60,616 nucleotides of DNA, taken from NCBI GenBank assembly GCA_017991835.1, contig JAGOPY010000018.1, positions 1 through 60,616 of the forward strand, in the 5' to 3' direction. Both the position numbers and the translations under genes were made by a program. Within the stretch, counting starts at the first letter, position 1, and the number at the start of each line of letters is the position of its first letter. The notes under the pieces are model-generated. The model was not told the origin of the DNA, searched no databases, and was given only the letters and a program-made list of their open reading frames with translations. This document shows positions 1 through 9,400 of this stretch, one piece after another. The stretch comes from Bacteroidales bacterium. Lineage in GTDB: Bacteria; Bacteroidota; Bacteroidia; Bacteroidales; JAGOPY01.

Positions 1-329
1 TCGATGAAATGGTTGAACTGGGCCAGTTCGACAAACGGATGGGATTTGATCTCCTGGAGCATCCGGTCGTCACTGATCACCGACGGATCGTAGCTGAGGA
101 GGAAGATATTCAGGCGGTCGGAGAGCCGGCGGATAACGCCAAGCCCTGCGCCCTGGAAATCCCCCAGCACATCCTGCAGCATTTGCTGCTGGTTCTGGGG
201 AAGGTCGCTGTATAGCTTGATCATGATTTCACCTTCGGCATAGGGTTTTTCGTGCTTATTGGCGGGGGTATTGGATATAAGGAATGGTATGATAATCAGG
301 AAGATAAAGAAAGATGTGATTTTTTTCAT
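1..329 (-). CDS. S8-family (subtilisin-like) peptidase, N-terminal part only
   Basis: Only the first 109 codons are in the window; the gene runs off the left edge. It starts at an ATG at 329 and opens with a hydrophobic signal peptide (MKKITSFFIFLIIIPFL). The next part, with EGEIMIKL near residue 32, then LSDRLNIFLLSYDP and HPFVELAQFNH, resembles the propeptide that precedes the catalytic domain in Bacteroidota secreted subtilisins (an Inhibitor_I9-like fold). The catalytic triad would lie outside the window, so activity cannot be judged. A TAnnTTTG box lies about 25 bp upstream of the start. Family assignment is inferred from the propeptide alone; another propeptide-bearing secreted protease is possible. 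Confidence 0.6.
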   Translation of the reverse strand, partial: MKKITSFFIFLIIIPFLISNTPANKHEKPYAEGEIMIKLYSDLPQNQQQMLQDVLGDFQGAGLGVIRRLSDRLNIFLLSYDPSVISDDRMLQEIKSHPFVELAQFNHFI

Positions 330-349
330 AAGACAGGGAATTTGTTATG

Positions 350-357
350 CAAAGATA
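350..357 (-). promoter_or_regulatory. Candidate -7 box for the S8 peptidase gene
   Basis: The minus strand reads TATCTTTG, a perfect match to the Bacteroidota TAnnTTTG box. It lies 21 bp upstream of the ATG at 329, which implies a very short leader. No convincing TTTG box is seen at the usual spacing upstream. Confidence 0.35.
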
Positions 358-377
358 AGATTAATTCAAAATAAACA

Positions 378-521
378 GGGTTTCCAACCCTCGGGTTGGA
401 AACCCTTGGCCAAATTGCAATAATTCCATAATCAACAATTTAAGCTAAATAGAATTCTCAAAAAATTATATAGAATCTATTAAGACTTTGTAAGTCAATT
501 GTTGATAAGGGTTGGAAACCC
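378..521. repeat. Palindromic element with 13-bp arms between secreted-protein genes
   Basis: Positions 378-390 (gggtttccaaccc) and 393-405 are perfect 13-bp inverted arms with a 2-bp loop. A third copy of the same 13-mer lies at 509-521. Inside, aatcaacaatt near 430 is inverted at aattgttgat near 497, so the whole block can fold as a larger imperfect inverted repeat. It has no coding capacity. The 13-bp arm length matches the unrelated 13-mers at 16664 and 38310. Confidence 0.7.
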
Positions 522-580
522 TGGTTAACATGGGGCTGTTATGCTTGCCCGCCGGAAACAATAAGTATAATGCTTATTTA

Positions 581-3500
581 TCAGTTCTCCGCCTTGACGA
601 ACCTCGCAGAAATAGCATGGCCTTCTTCATCCTCGATCCGGAGGATATACATGCCCGGAGATAATGCTGAAATATTCAACTGATAGGGAAACGATTGAAC
701 ATCACATAGTTCCGCAAGAACCTGCCCGAAAATATTGATTAACAGAATCCTCACTGACGATCCTTCGGACGCTTCAGGCAGATCCTGGACGTGCTGACGA
801 CTGACGACTGACGACTGGCGACTATCGACAATGAGCTGATTCACCGCCGGATTTGGGTACAATTGGAAATCCTGGGCATCAACTTCATCGATACCTGCCG
901 AATTTATCAACAAATACACTATGTCGGAGAACAAACCGCCACATGAATTCTCAGCTAAACATTTGTAAGCGCCCTGTTTTTCTTTTGAAAAATTATATAT
1001 ATCAATAGTCCTGCTATTCTCACCATCGAGCAGGGAATCGTTCAGGTACCACTGGTAGTTTATATGAGAATAGAGGGTTTGTACATAGAAGGTCATGCTG
1101 TAATTATCCCCGGAATTAAGTGTGGCACCGACTGGCTGAGTCAATGCCACGGGGCCTGACTCTATATACTTGAGAGCAACTTGACGGCTGTATAAAAGAT
1201 GGTCTTCTATGGTAAAAATACACCTGTAATATCCTGCATTGTAAATGGTGAAATTGCTGATCTCTAAAACACTGGAAAGGGCACCAGGAATTTCCGTACC
1301 ATTGAATTCCCACTGGATTTCGTCGAACGGCCCGGGATGGATTGGAATGGCTTCCAGGGTAACGGATTGACCATTGCAAACGCTTGTATTGAACGACTGG
1401 TAAATAAAATTGTTCTCATATGCGCCAATATCCGGGAGACCTCCTATTACTCTGGGATTTCCGATAAGGTCGGTACCAGGCAGTCCCAGCCCGGTCGTGT
1501 CCCCAGTCATATAATCAATGCAGGGCGATCCCGGTTGCAGGGAAAAATCATAATACTGTTCATTCCCAGCAAAGGAATCCATGGAATAGAACATTGGGTC
1601 AAGGTCGATATTACCCGAGCCGATACCCTGCCATCCGCCTTTGATATCATTGTTTTCCAGTACTAAACCCGATAAATTATCGGAGTAAATCTCACTTTCA
1701 CCGTTGTTATAAACTATATTTCCTTTAAATTTCAGATCCACCGGCTGGCTGCAATAGATCCCATCACCAGCATCATAATTGGCTTCATTAAGGGATAATG
1801 TATTATGATAAATCTTTCCGACGGCCTGATCCAGAAATATTCCTCCTCCTTTTCCATAATTGGAAATATTAAGGAAAAACAGGTTCTGTATTATTAAAAG
1901 GGTATCGCTCATATCGTAGCTGGTATGATAGATACCGGCACCGTCCTGATCGGCGACATTCCTTTGAAAGATATTGCCAATAATAATAGGTGCCTGGCCA
2001 ATGCTGTAAATGCCACCTCCACTAGAATTGAAAGCATCGTTTGCCAGTATGTTGCAATCCCTGATCTCAGGCTTGCTGTAAAAGATGTAAATGCCTGCCC
2101 CGTATCCCTGGCTGGCAACTTTATTTCCGTTGACCAGGCAATTTTTAATCTTGACATTATCCGGCCCGCTGATGCAGATCCCTCCTCCTGCATAGATCGC
2201 CTTACAGCTCGTACTTTCGCAATCCAATAGTTCCAGGTTGGCCAGATAGGATAAAAAAACTCCGGCTCCGCTATACGCTGTGCAATCCTCGATTCTCCAT
2301 CCCTGGATTGCTGCAGATTCCGACGGTCCGGCATACAAACCTCCACCGCCCTTCAGTGCATTGCATAATGTAATGACCCCATTATGGATCGAGTAGCCGT
2401 TTCCGGATGTATATACTCCTCCTCCATTATCTGCCTGGCAATTATTCATCGAACAGTTCATTATAACGGAATCGGCATCGCTTTCAAAATAGATTCCGCC
2501 ACCATAACCATTACCATAGTCAGTCACTTCACATCCTTCAAAATGACAACCTGAAATAGCATGAGGGCGGTTTGCCTTGTAATAGATCCCGCCCCCTTTT
2601 TTCGCAGTGCAGGAAATAATTTCGGAATCACGGATAATGAAACCGGGACTCGTACAGTAGACTGCGCCGCCATAATCAATGGATGAACAATCGTAAAACC
2701 AGCAATTACTGATTTCCCCATTCCTGTTTCCCGTTATATTCAATGCTCCGCCCGAGCCCTGGCCGGCAATATTATTACCCTGGCTGTTAGTAAAAGAACA
2801 GTAGTTCAGTATCACTGAATCGGCAGGATAATCCCCTGAGATGTCCATCCCGGCCCATTTGATGCCCGGTGATTCGGTGATAAATTGAATCCAGTCCACA
2901 CCCTCTCCTCCGACTGCATTCAGGGAGCCATCTGCAACTATCCGGTAGTTTCCCCGGAAAACCACTTTCGTTCCGGGACAAATGGTTGTCCTTATCCCCG
3001 GCGCTATAGTCACATCGCTTCTGACCCAGATCGAATCGTAGCAGAACATCGTATCTGTATGAATTTCAGCCGGGAGAAAACAAATCCCCTTGCCCGTTAA
3101 TGCAATTTGGATCAAGGGATTGTTGGTGGAATTACTTGTGATGATCAATGTATCAGAATAATTCAGATTATCAGATGGATTGAATGAAACAGTGATAACG
3201 GTATCATGGGCAGCTGGAATGGTAAGGTTTTCCAGCCCTTCGGTAAATTCATCCGCACCTTCGGTTTTGACCATGAAATCAGTTGATGCAGTAATATTCA
3301 CAGTGATAGGTTGATTGCCCGAGGCGGTGAGTGTAAAGTTCAGTGTGGTATTTTCATGGATATTGGTGTTGGGAAATGACAAGGTGCTTTTGTTACAGGA
3401 TATCCAGTAAATATCTTCAGGCTCAGTGACAGGGTTGATTTTTTTGTGGAGGATCATGCCGTTTGCCCCCACGGCATAAGCTTCATAACCGGAAGTCATT

Positions 3501-4456
3501 ACCATCTCGCGCACAAGATGATCCCCGGAGTGGTCCTCTTCCCAGAAAAGGCCCCCGGTAGCCGTTTTCATGATAGTATTACCTGCAGAATAATATCCTT
3601 CAAATTGGTTGGCAAAAAAGAAATTATCCACTTCTACTTCCGGAAGGCCATGTATATATTCAATCTCCTCACCACCCTGTCTAATTCTATAGAGGTCGGT
3701 CGGCTGAAAGGTGCCATAAGGGGTAAAATGCCCTTTGAGGGCATTTCCTTCAAAACCATTCATCAAAGAGACATCGTACAAAAAACCACCATATCCGTAA
3801 TCATTGTTTACGGGTTGCCAGGTGATCCCCCCGTCTGTTGTTTTGAAGAAATAATCACCGTTCGATTCGCAGCAGGGCCAGTAACCGCACCAGAAACCGA
3901 TGGTCAGAGAACCGATATAACCGGTGTCGGGCGTAATAATGCGCAGTTCGGTCTGCAAAGCTGTATTTTCCGAAAAAAGTCCGAATTCTTCCCATGTATT
4001 CCCACCGTCGAGAGTCCTGAAATACTTTGCCCGCCAGGCCGTCCCCTGGTTCGGATAGGGGCACTGCTCTTCCCAGAGGGCTTTGGCAAACCCGACCTGG
4101 CTTGAAAAGAATTTCAGTTCATTCACCTCCAGCTGGTCATTGATGATCATCCAGGAGTCGCCGCCATCATTACTTTTATAAATATGATCATATCCTCCCG
4201 CCAGAAGGGTGTCGGGATTAAAAGCAAAAACAGTTCGGAGCGTTTCTGAACCGAAAGGATTGGAGCAATCCCAGTCTTGCCCGCGGTTAAAGGTTTTCAG
4301 GAAAATGCCGTTGGCGCCGACCGCAAATCCGACAGAGTCGTTGATAAAGTGAGTATCGTAAATGGAATTTGTGGTATGGCTTTCCTGCTGGATCCATTGG
4401 GCAGTGGAGGCGATGCAGATGAAAAAAAAGACGGTCAGGAGCGCTTTCGTTTTCAT
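581..4456 (-). CDS. Secreted BNR/YCF48-like, beta-helix and Ig-domain protein with T9SS type A sorting domain
   Basis: A very large exported protein of about 1,291 residues. The start is taken at the ATG at 4456 because it gives a clean signal peptide (MKTKALLTVFFFICIAS) and avoids overlap with the upstream gene; the frame is open further upstream. Order of parts: four or more BNR/YCF48-like beta-propeller motifs (for example KTTDGGITWQ and TLDGGNTWEE); a choice-of-anchor-D-like beta sandwich; a long right-handed beta-helix with repeated GGGIY/GGAVY turns as in Pmp-type repeats; two Ig-like segments; and a T9SS domain starting at FQLYPNPA and ending ARFVKAEN. It is expected to be secreted and attached to the surface, with an adhesin-like or carbohydrate-binding role; no catalytic residues are recognised. 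The sorting domain is interrupted by a 7-residue repeat encoded by a heptanucleotide array at 794-828. Confidence 0.85.
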   Translation of the reverse strand: MKTKALLTVFFFICIASTAQWIQQESHTTNSIYDTHFINDSVGFAVGANGIFLKTFNRGQDWDCSNPFGSETLRTVFAFNPDTLLAGGYDHIYKSNDGGDSWMIINDQLEVNELKFFSSQVGFAKALWEEQCPYPNQGTAWRAKYFRTLDGGNTWEEFGLFSENTALQTELRIITPDTGYIGSLTIGFWCGYWPCCESNGDYFFKTTDGGITWQPVNNDYGYGGFLYDVSLMNGFEGNALKGHFTPYGTFQPTDLYRIRQGGEEIEYIHGLPEVEVDNFFFANQFEGYYSAGNTIMKTATGGLFWEEDHSGDHLVREMVMTSGYEAYAVGANGMILHKKINPVTEPEDIYWISCNKSTLSFPNTNIHENTTLNFTLTASGNQPITVNITASTDFMVKTEGADEFTEGLENLTIPAAHDTVITVSFNPSDNLNYSDTLIITSNSTNNPLIQIALTGKGICFLPAEIHTDTMFCYDSIWVRSDVTIAPGIRTTICPGTKVVFRGNYRIVADGSLNAVGGEGVDWIQFITESPGIKWAGMDISGDYPADSVILNYCSFTNSQGNNIAGQGSGGALNITGNRNGEISNCWFYDCSSIDYGGAVYCTSPGFIIRDSEIISCTAKKGGGIYYKANRPHAISGCHFEGCEVTDYGNGYGGGIYFESDADSVIMNCSMNNCQADNGGGVYTSGNGYSIHNGVITLCNALKGGGGLYAGPSESAAIQGWRIEDCTAYSGAGVFLSYLANLELLDCESTSCKAIYAGGGICISGPDNVKIKNCLVNGNKVASQGYGAGIYIFYSKPEIRDCNILANDAFNSSGGGIYSIGQAPIIIGNIFQRNVADQDGAGIYHTSYDMSDTLLIIQNLFFLNISNYGKGGGIFLDQAVGKIYHNTLSLNEANYDAGDGIYCSQPVDLKFKGNIVYNNGESEIYSDNLSGLVLENNDIKGGWQGIGSGNIDLDPMFYSMDSFAGNEQYYDFSLQPGSPCIDYMTGDTTGLGLPGTDLIGNPRVIGGLPDIGAYENNFIYQSFNTSVCNGQSVTLEAIPIHPGPFDEIQWEFNGTEIPGALSSVLEISNFTIYNAGYYRCIFTIEDHLLYSRQVALKYIESGPVALTQPVGATLNSGDNYSMTFYVQTLYSHINYQWYLNDSLLDGENSRTIDIYNFSKEKQGAYKCLAENSCGGLFSDIVYLLINSAGIDEVDAQDFQLYPNPAVNQLIVDSRQSSVVSRQHVQDLPEASEGSSVRILLINIFGQVLAELCDVQSFPYQLNISALSPGMYILRIEDEEGHAISARFVKAEN
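794..828. repeat. Heptanucleotide array inside the T9SS domain coding sequence
   Basis: Five 7-bp units: CTGACGA three times, then CTGGCGA and CTATCGA. It is read in frame on the minus strand as DSRQSSVVSRQ, a 7-residue period. It is an insertion relative to the T9SS domains of the neighbouring genes, which run straight from the first strand to the IFGQ/PFGQ motif. Confidence 0.85.
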
Positions 4457-4583
4457 GGGTGACGGGTATCGGGAGCGGTTATTCTGGATTTTGTTATGTC
4501 CGGATCTTTGGTCAATAATAAGACAGGTCCTGGAAGGAATTGGTTGCAGAAGAACAGAAAGAAAGTTGGGAGATTTACACAGA

Positions 4584-6392
4584 TTAGTTCTGTGCTTTGA
4601 TGAATTTTGAAGTTCGGGAAAGCCCGTTTTCATCTTCCATCCTTAAAAAATACAACCCCGGGCTGAACGCTGAAATATCCAGAGTATATGGAAATGATTG
4701 AATATCTTCTATTTGCATCACGGTTTGCCCGAAAGGAGTGATGACGGATAACCGGGCTACGGGCTCAGTTAATTCAACCGTCAGAATGCTTGCAGCAGGA
4801 TTGGGATAAATCCTCCAATCATTTATTTTATCTTTTTCATCCGAAATCCCGATCGAACCGTCGGTGATGGTAAAGGGCGCTGTTGTCATTCCCTGGGCAT
4901 TTGATTGGCCGGCATACATTGAGTACCGGATGTAGCAATTATCCGAGTTTTCCTGGGGCACTATCCACTGGTAGCTCCCGTTGTCGGGCAGTTCAGAAGC
5001 GATCTGAATCCAGGGGCCCTCCGGCCCTGTGGTTGAATAGTCCAGTTGCACAAAGGATTCCTGGTTACCGTAAACGGCGCTGATCCACCCGATGTTCCTG
5101 GCCGATCCCGGCCTGAGCACTTCATGGCCCCGGGGGAAAACCGGCCGGATATCCAATGCCAGTGGTGTTGAGTTTTCTTTGAAAAAGTGCAGGAAATTCT
5201 GATAAGTAAACCAGCTCAGATTGGTCTCTTCAAGTAAAACCACATCGGGTTTCCCGTTATGGTCGGCATCGCCGCCAACCCTGAAAGCCTGGCAGTATCC
5301 CGGATCGCCTACGGAAAAATTAGCGTCGGCAGTCCAGTTGCCCTGCCCGTTGCCCAGGAACACCCGAAAGGTACCCGTCCCGAACGCCGCAAGGTCAATG
5401 AAGCCATCGGTGTTCATGTCGGCCATCTGGGTCATCTCAAAATCTCCCGAGGATGGCAAATTCCCTGAAAAGTCGGCCCATTCGCCGATATCTTCCATAA
5501 AAGTATAAACGTGCAAACCGCCGTCATAGTTCGTAAATGCCAGGTCCATTCCACCGTCGTTGTCCGCATCACCCAGCGAAGGCCCGCTGCGGCCAACGTT
5601 ATCGAGTGAAGGAAGGTTCAGGTCATTGATGTTGAAACCGCCCGTTCCGTCTCCGAAGTAGGCTGTTCCCGATTCATGGTCCACGATGAAATCCATGTTC
5701 CCATCGTTGTTGATATCCCCGAACTGGAAGATCATCGAGGAATTGCCCGCGTTGAACCCAAAACTCTGGGTCCATGTCCCGTCGAGGTTGTTCAGGTAAA
5801 CATGGATCCCGGAACAGCACCCAAAGGAGATCGAGCCGATATCGAGGTCGCCGTCGTTATCCACATCGGCAAAATCGGTACCGAACATGCCCCAGTCTTC
5901 CCCATTGCTTGCCAGCCCGTCGTCCCAGGGTATCCAGCCGGTCCCGGTGCCGTTTCCCAGAGCCACTTCGATCAGCTGGTCGCCGAGATCGGTGGAGGAA
6001 TAGTTGTGGTGCATGCCGTAACCAATATCCATCAGGCCGTCGTTGTTGACATCGCCGGCGGCAATCCCCCCGTATCCGAGGTCGCCGCCCATTTGCACCT
6101 CCCAGTTCCCCTGCCCGTCGCCGAAATAAACCATTATACCCTGCTCTCCCGATTGTATCCCCGGATTTCCGTGATCACCAATGGTAATGATATCCGGGTG
6201 CCCGTCGCCATTTATGTCGGCAAATTCCAGCTCGCTCCGCCCTCCTTCCCATTCGGGACTGGCCAGGCCGGATGAGGATTCGGTGTAGGTAAGCAATGTG
6301 GGGGCCAACGGTTTATTGACTTGCGTAAATGCCTGAAATACAGTACTGCAAAGAAGTATCACCAGGTAGCTGGTCATGAGGATCTTTTTCAT
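4584..6392 (-). CDS. FG-GAP/VCBS seven-repeat propeller protein with T9SS type A sorting domain
   Basis: An exported protein of 602 residues. The ATG at 6392 gives the signal peptide MKKILMTSYLVILLCSTVF; the reading frame is open upstream, but only through the hairpin region at 6431-6467. It has seven FG-GAP repeats, each with a calcium-binding DxNxDG-type loop (DINGDGHPD, DVNNDGLMD, DVDNDGDLD, DINNDGNMD, DADNDGGMD, DMNTDGFID, DADHNGKPD). Seven repeats is the number expected for one closed integrin-like beta-propeller. An Ig-like segment and a T9SS domain (RIYPNPA to TSKFIKAQN) follow. It is probably a surface adhesin or binding protein. The last 50 codons and the stop region are nearly duplicated in the upstream gene ending at 6494. 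Confidence 0.87.
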   Translation of the reverse strand: MKKILMTSYLVILLCSTVFQAFTQVNKPLAPTLLTYTESSSGLASPEWEGGRSELEFADINGDGHPDIITIGDHGNPGIQSGEQGIMVYFGDGQGNWEVQMGGDLGYGGIAAGDVNNDGLMDIGYGMHHNYSSTDLGDQLIEVALGNGTGTGWIPWDDGLASNGEDWGMFGTDFADVDNDGDLDIGSISFGCCSGIHVYLNNLDGTWTQSFGFNAGNSSMIFQFGDINNDGNMDFIVDHESGTAYFGDGTGGFNINDLNLPSLDNVGRSGPSLGDADNDGGMDLAFTNYDGGLHVYTFMEDIGEWADFSGNLPSSGDFEMTQMADMNTDGFIDLAAFGTGTFRVFLGNGQGNWTADANFSVGDPGYCQAFRVGGDADHNGKPDVVLLEETNLSWFTYQNFLHFFKENSTPLALDIRPVFPRGHEVLRPGSARNIGWISAVYGNQESFVQLDYSTTGPEGPWIQIASELPDNGSYQWIVPQENSDNCYIRYSMYAGQSNAQGMTTAPFTITDGSIGISDEKDKINDWRIYPNPAASILTVELTEPVARLSVITPFGQTVMQIEDIQSFPYTLDISAFSPGLYFLRMEDENGLSRTSKFIKAQN

Positions 6393-6430
6393 GGATTTTT
6401 TCTTTAAAGGTAGGAGAAAATTTGCAATCG

Positions 6431-6467
6431 TACTCTGTGGTGAATAAACCCTTTTCACCACAGAGTA
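6431..6467. repeat. Perfect 14-bp inverted repeat (hairpin) upstream of the FG-GAP gene
   Basis: Arms at 6431-6444 (tactctgtggtgaa) and 6454-6467 are perfect reverse complements with a 9-bp loop. They are followed by further cacag/cagag words to about 6490. The element sits between the stop of the papain-like gene and the start of the FG-GAP gene, both on the minus strand, so it could be a terminator/attenuator or a mobile hairpin. A related ctgtg-rich block is at 27272-27310. Confidence 0.7.
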
Positions 6468-6493
6468 CACAGATTTACACAGAGATACATAGA

Positions 6494-9400
6494 TTAGTCC
6501 TGTGCTTTGATGAATTTTGAAGTGCCGGAATGCCCTTTTTCATCCACCATCCGTAAAAAATACAATCCCGGGCTGAGCGCTGAAATATCCAAAGCAAATG
6601 GAAACGATTGAATATCTTCTATTTGCATTACGGTTTGCCCGTAGAGGTTAATGACGAAAAGTGAAGTTGGAATTACAGGTGACGGCTTACGGGATACGGG
6701 ATCCAGGATATTGATATGGATCAGGTTTGAGGCAGGGACAGGATAAATAAGCAATTCAGTCTCATCTTTCCGTAGATTGATTTCATCAGTGCCGATCGGA
6801 ATAACGTCGATACCGAAAAATTCCAGGTAACGGGTCAGCAGTTCAGTGGAGGCGCCGGAAGGGATACCGGGCTGGGTGCCGAATTCGAACAGGGCACCGA
6901 TGGTTTTATAATTGCCTGCATCATAGGCAACGGCGCAGGGAAAGTGAGTGCTGTTATCTTCAAGGATGGGAAATGCCGGCGGGATCGCGTCGAGGTAATA
7001 AAAGCTGAAGGGATGAATGGCTTCGTTTATAAAGGTGAGACCGGCTGCAAATGCCGTATCAATTCCCGTAATGGTATCAAATGGGGTAATATTTCCGGCC
7101 CACTGGATATTGAATTTAGGCTGGGCCGGGGTTCCCGGATCATCTTTCCAGGTCGTCCGGCTTTCCAGGTAAACTTTTCCTCCTGCATCCAGGTAATTGG
7201 CGATCAGCGTGCCTTCCCCGAGGGTCAGCAGATGGTTCTGGTAATAGTAGCCCAGGCAGATGAATAAGGATTCGTAATCAAAGATTTTTGGAGTGATTGA
7301 ATAATCATAATCGGCAATGACATTCAATTCTTGCAGCAATGAAAAAATCACCGGGCCCGAATTTTTGTCGACGGCCATATCGATCACCATTACCGGCGTT
7401 TTCCCGACTTTCATTTCAATGGTATCCTGGCGTCCGATGCCCGAAGCTGAAGTAGTGGTCAGGATTAAAGTGACCGGTGTGCCGCTCGGTGTTGAATCAT
7501 CGGCAGTAAGTGTGAAGGATCGTGTCACAGACGCGCCTTTCCCGATGCTGCCGAAATCCTGCACAGTAGTTCCGGATACCACCACTTCAGGACTGAGGGA
7601 GACCAGCTCCGACATGACCTGATCGATTGCGGCATGGCCTGAATTGCGCAAAGTAGCCAGCAGTGGCGCTGTTTCTCCGGGGCTGAGACGGTTGTCTTCG
7701 TCGCCGATTTCATTCCTTTCGAGAAAGAGCCCGGGTGCGTTGGATTGAAGGACGAGATCCTTGACCCAGCTTCGGCCGGAGGCATCGAGCACCGTTTCGA
7801 ACTGGATATCGCTATGGTCTGGAATAAAAGTGGATACTACGAAACTGAAAGCATCAGTCACCGACACCGATTCACCGGCAGGAATCGTCCCCGTCTGGCA
7901 TTGCGAATCCTGGAAAATGATGAACGGATCGCTGGTCGAAAGGCTGATGAAAGGATTTTCGAGGTTCTCCGTGCCGCCGTTGACCAGGGTCAGTTGCAAG
8001 CTTACCGTATCGCCGTAGAAGATCTGGTCATCGTTTCCCGGCATTACCGAAAGATAAATGTAAGGTCCTGAAGTTAGCTGGAAGTCGCGGGCGACGGATA
8101 TTCCCGATCGGTCGGTCACCCTGACGGCCACATCATGGATTCGGTCGTCGGAATGGGGTGTCCCCGACAAAAGTCCATTTTCGGAAAGCTGAAAAGTTCC
8201 GGGGAGTGACTGATAGCGGAATGTTACACTGGTTCCGGGTGGTATTTGTGGCTGGCCACTGTATGGCGAAACCAGGTAGTCTGTTTTGTTACCGGCCGAT
8301 AATCCTGCCAGCCAGCCGAATCCGCCAAGCGTTGAAGGGCCGTATATAAATCCGATAGTACCATCCTCTTCCAGTTTTACGGTGAAATTGATGTCGGTAG
8401 TGCCCAGGTTGCCTTCGGCTGAAAGCTTCCAGCGGAAAATGGCGGCTGTGTCGCTGGTTTCAACCCATCCGCCATCGCCTTCTGCGGGCATGATGGTAAG
8501 ACCAGCATAGCTTAAAGGGGCGATCATCGGGATACTGCGGAACATCAGCTCCGGTTCCATCATGTAGGGCCATGGGATCTGATCGCCGGAAAATTGCAAA
8601 TGCCCGTTGATGTGCATGAACACGGTATCATAAGTGCCACCGTAAAACGGAAAATCAAAGCCGAGGGCAACGGCCATGATCGTGTCATCTTCCGCCGAAT
8701 CCAGAACCAGGAATTCATCCACTCCGGGCATCGTGGCGGTCGACTGTTCGACCGTGTAGTGCGCGGCGATTTCCCATGAATAGGGGATTCTACCACCTGC
8801 AGCACCAAGCTGGAAACTATAGGGTTCGTCAACAACAAAAGGAGGCAGCGAATCGGTTGTGATCGTGATTATCTCAAAATCAGGCGAGAACATCACTGAA
8901 GCCATAGAGATTGAATTATTCTCAATATCGACAGGGATATCATCCGAAACATATTCCTGTTCAGATCCGGTGTAATCCATAACTGAAAATGACAAGATCT
9001 GGCCATCGCCCTGGTATTCCGGATCATCTTCATCCACGACCAGGAAGAATTTTGCCGGCATGCCCGATTCCAGGTGACCCAGCAGCGGGGTCACATCCAG
9101 GCCGAACTCAAGGGTTTTGAGCGATTCCAGCGTATCGTTCCCCTGCATGAAGTGGTTGCCGCCCTGGTAGTTGATCATCGGAAAATCCATCATCCATGCC
9201 GGTGAAATATCCGATGTATCCTGTGAAACACCCGCCATCACTTTAATCTTCCCCCGGTTAGTATGTTTTATTTTTACTTTAAACGCCATCAGGGGCAAAT
9301 AATCTTCATCAACATCCAGGATATGAACCTCCTGGTTCCAGATCCCGCCTGTTTCAAACTTTTCGGCCAGAACCTTGTACATCATGTAACAAAAACCACT

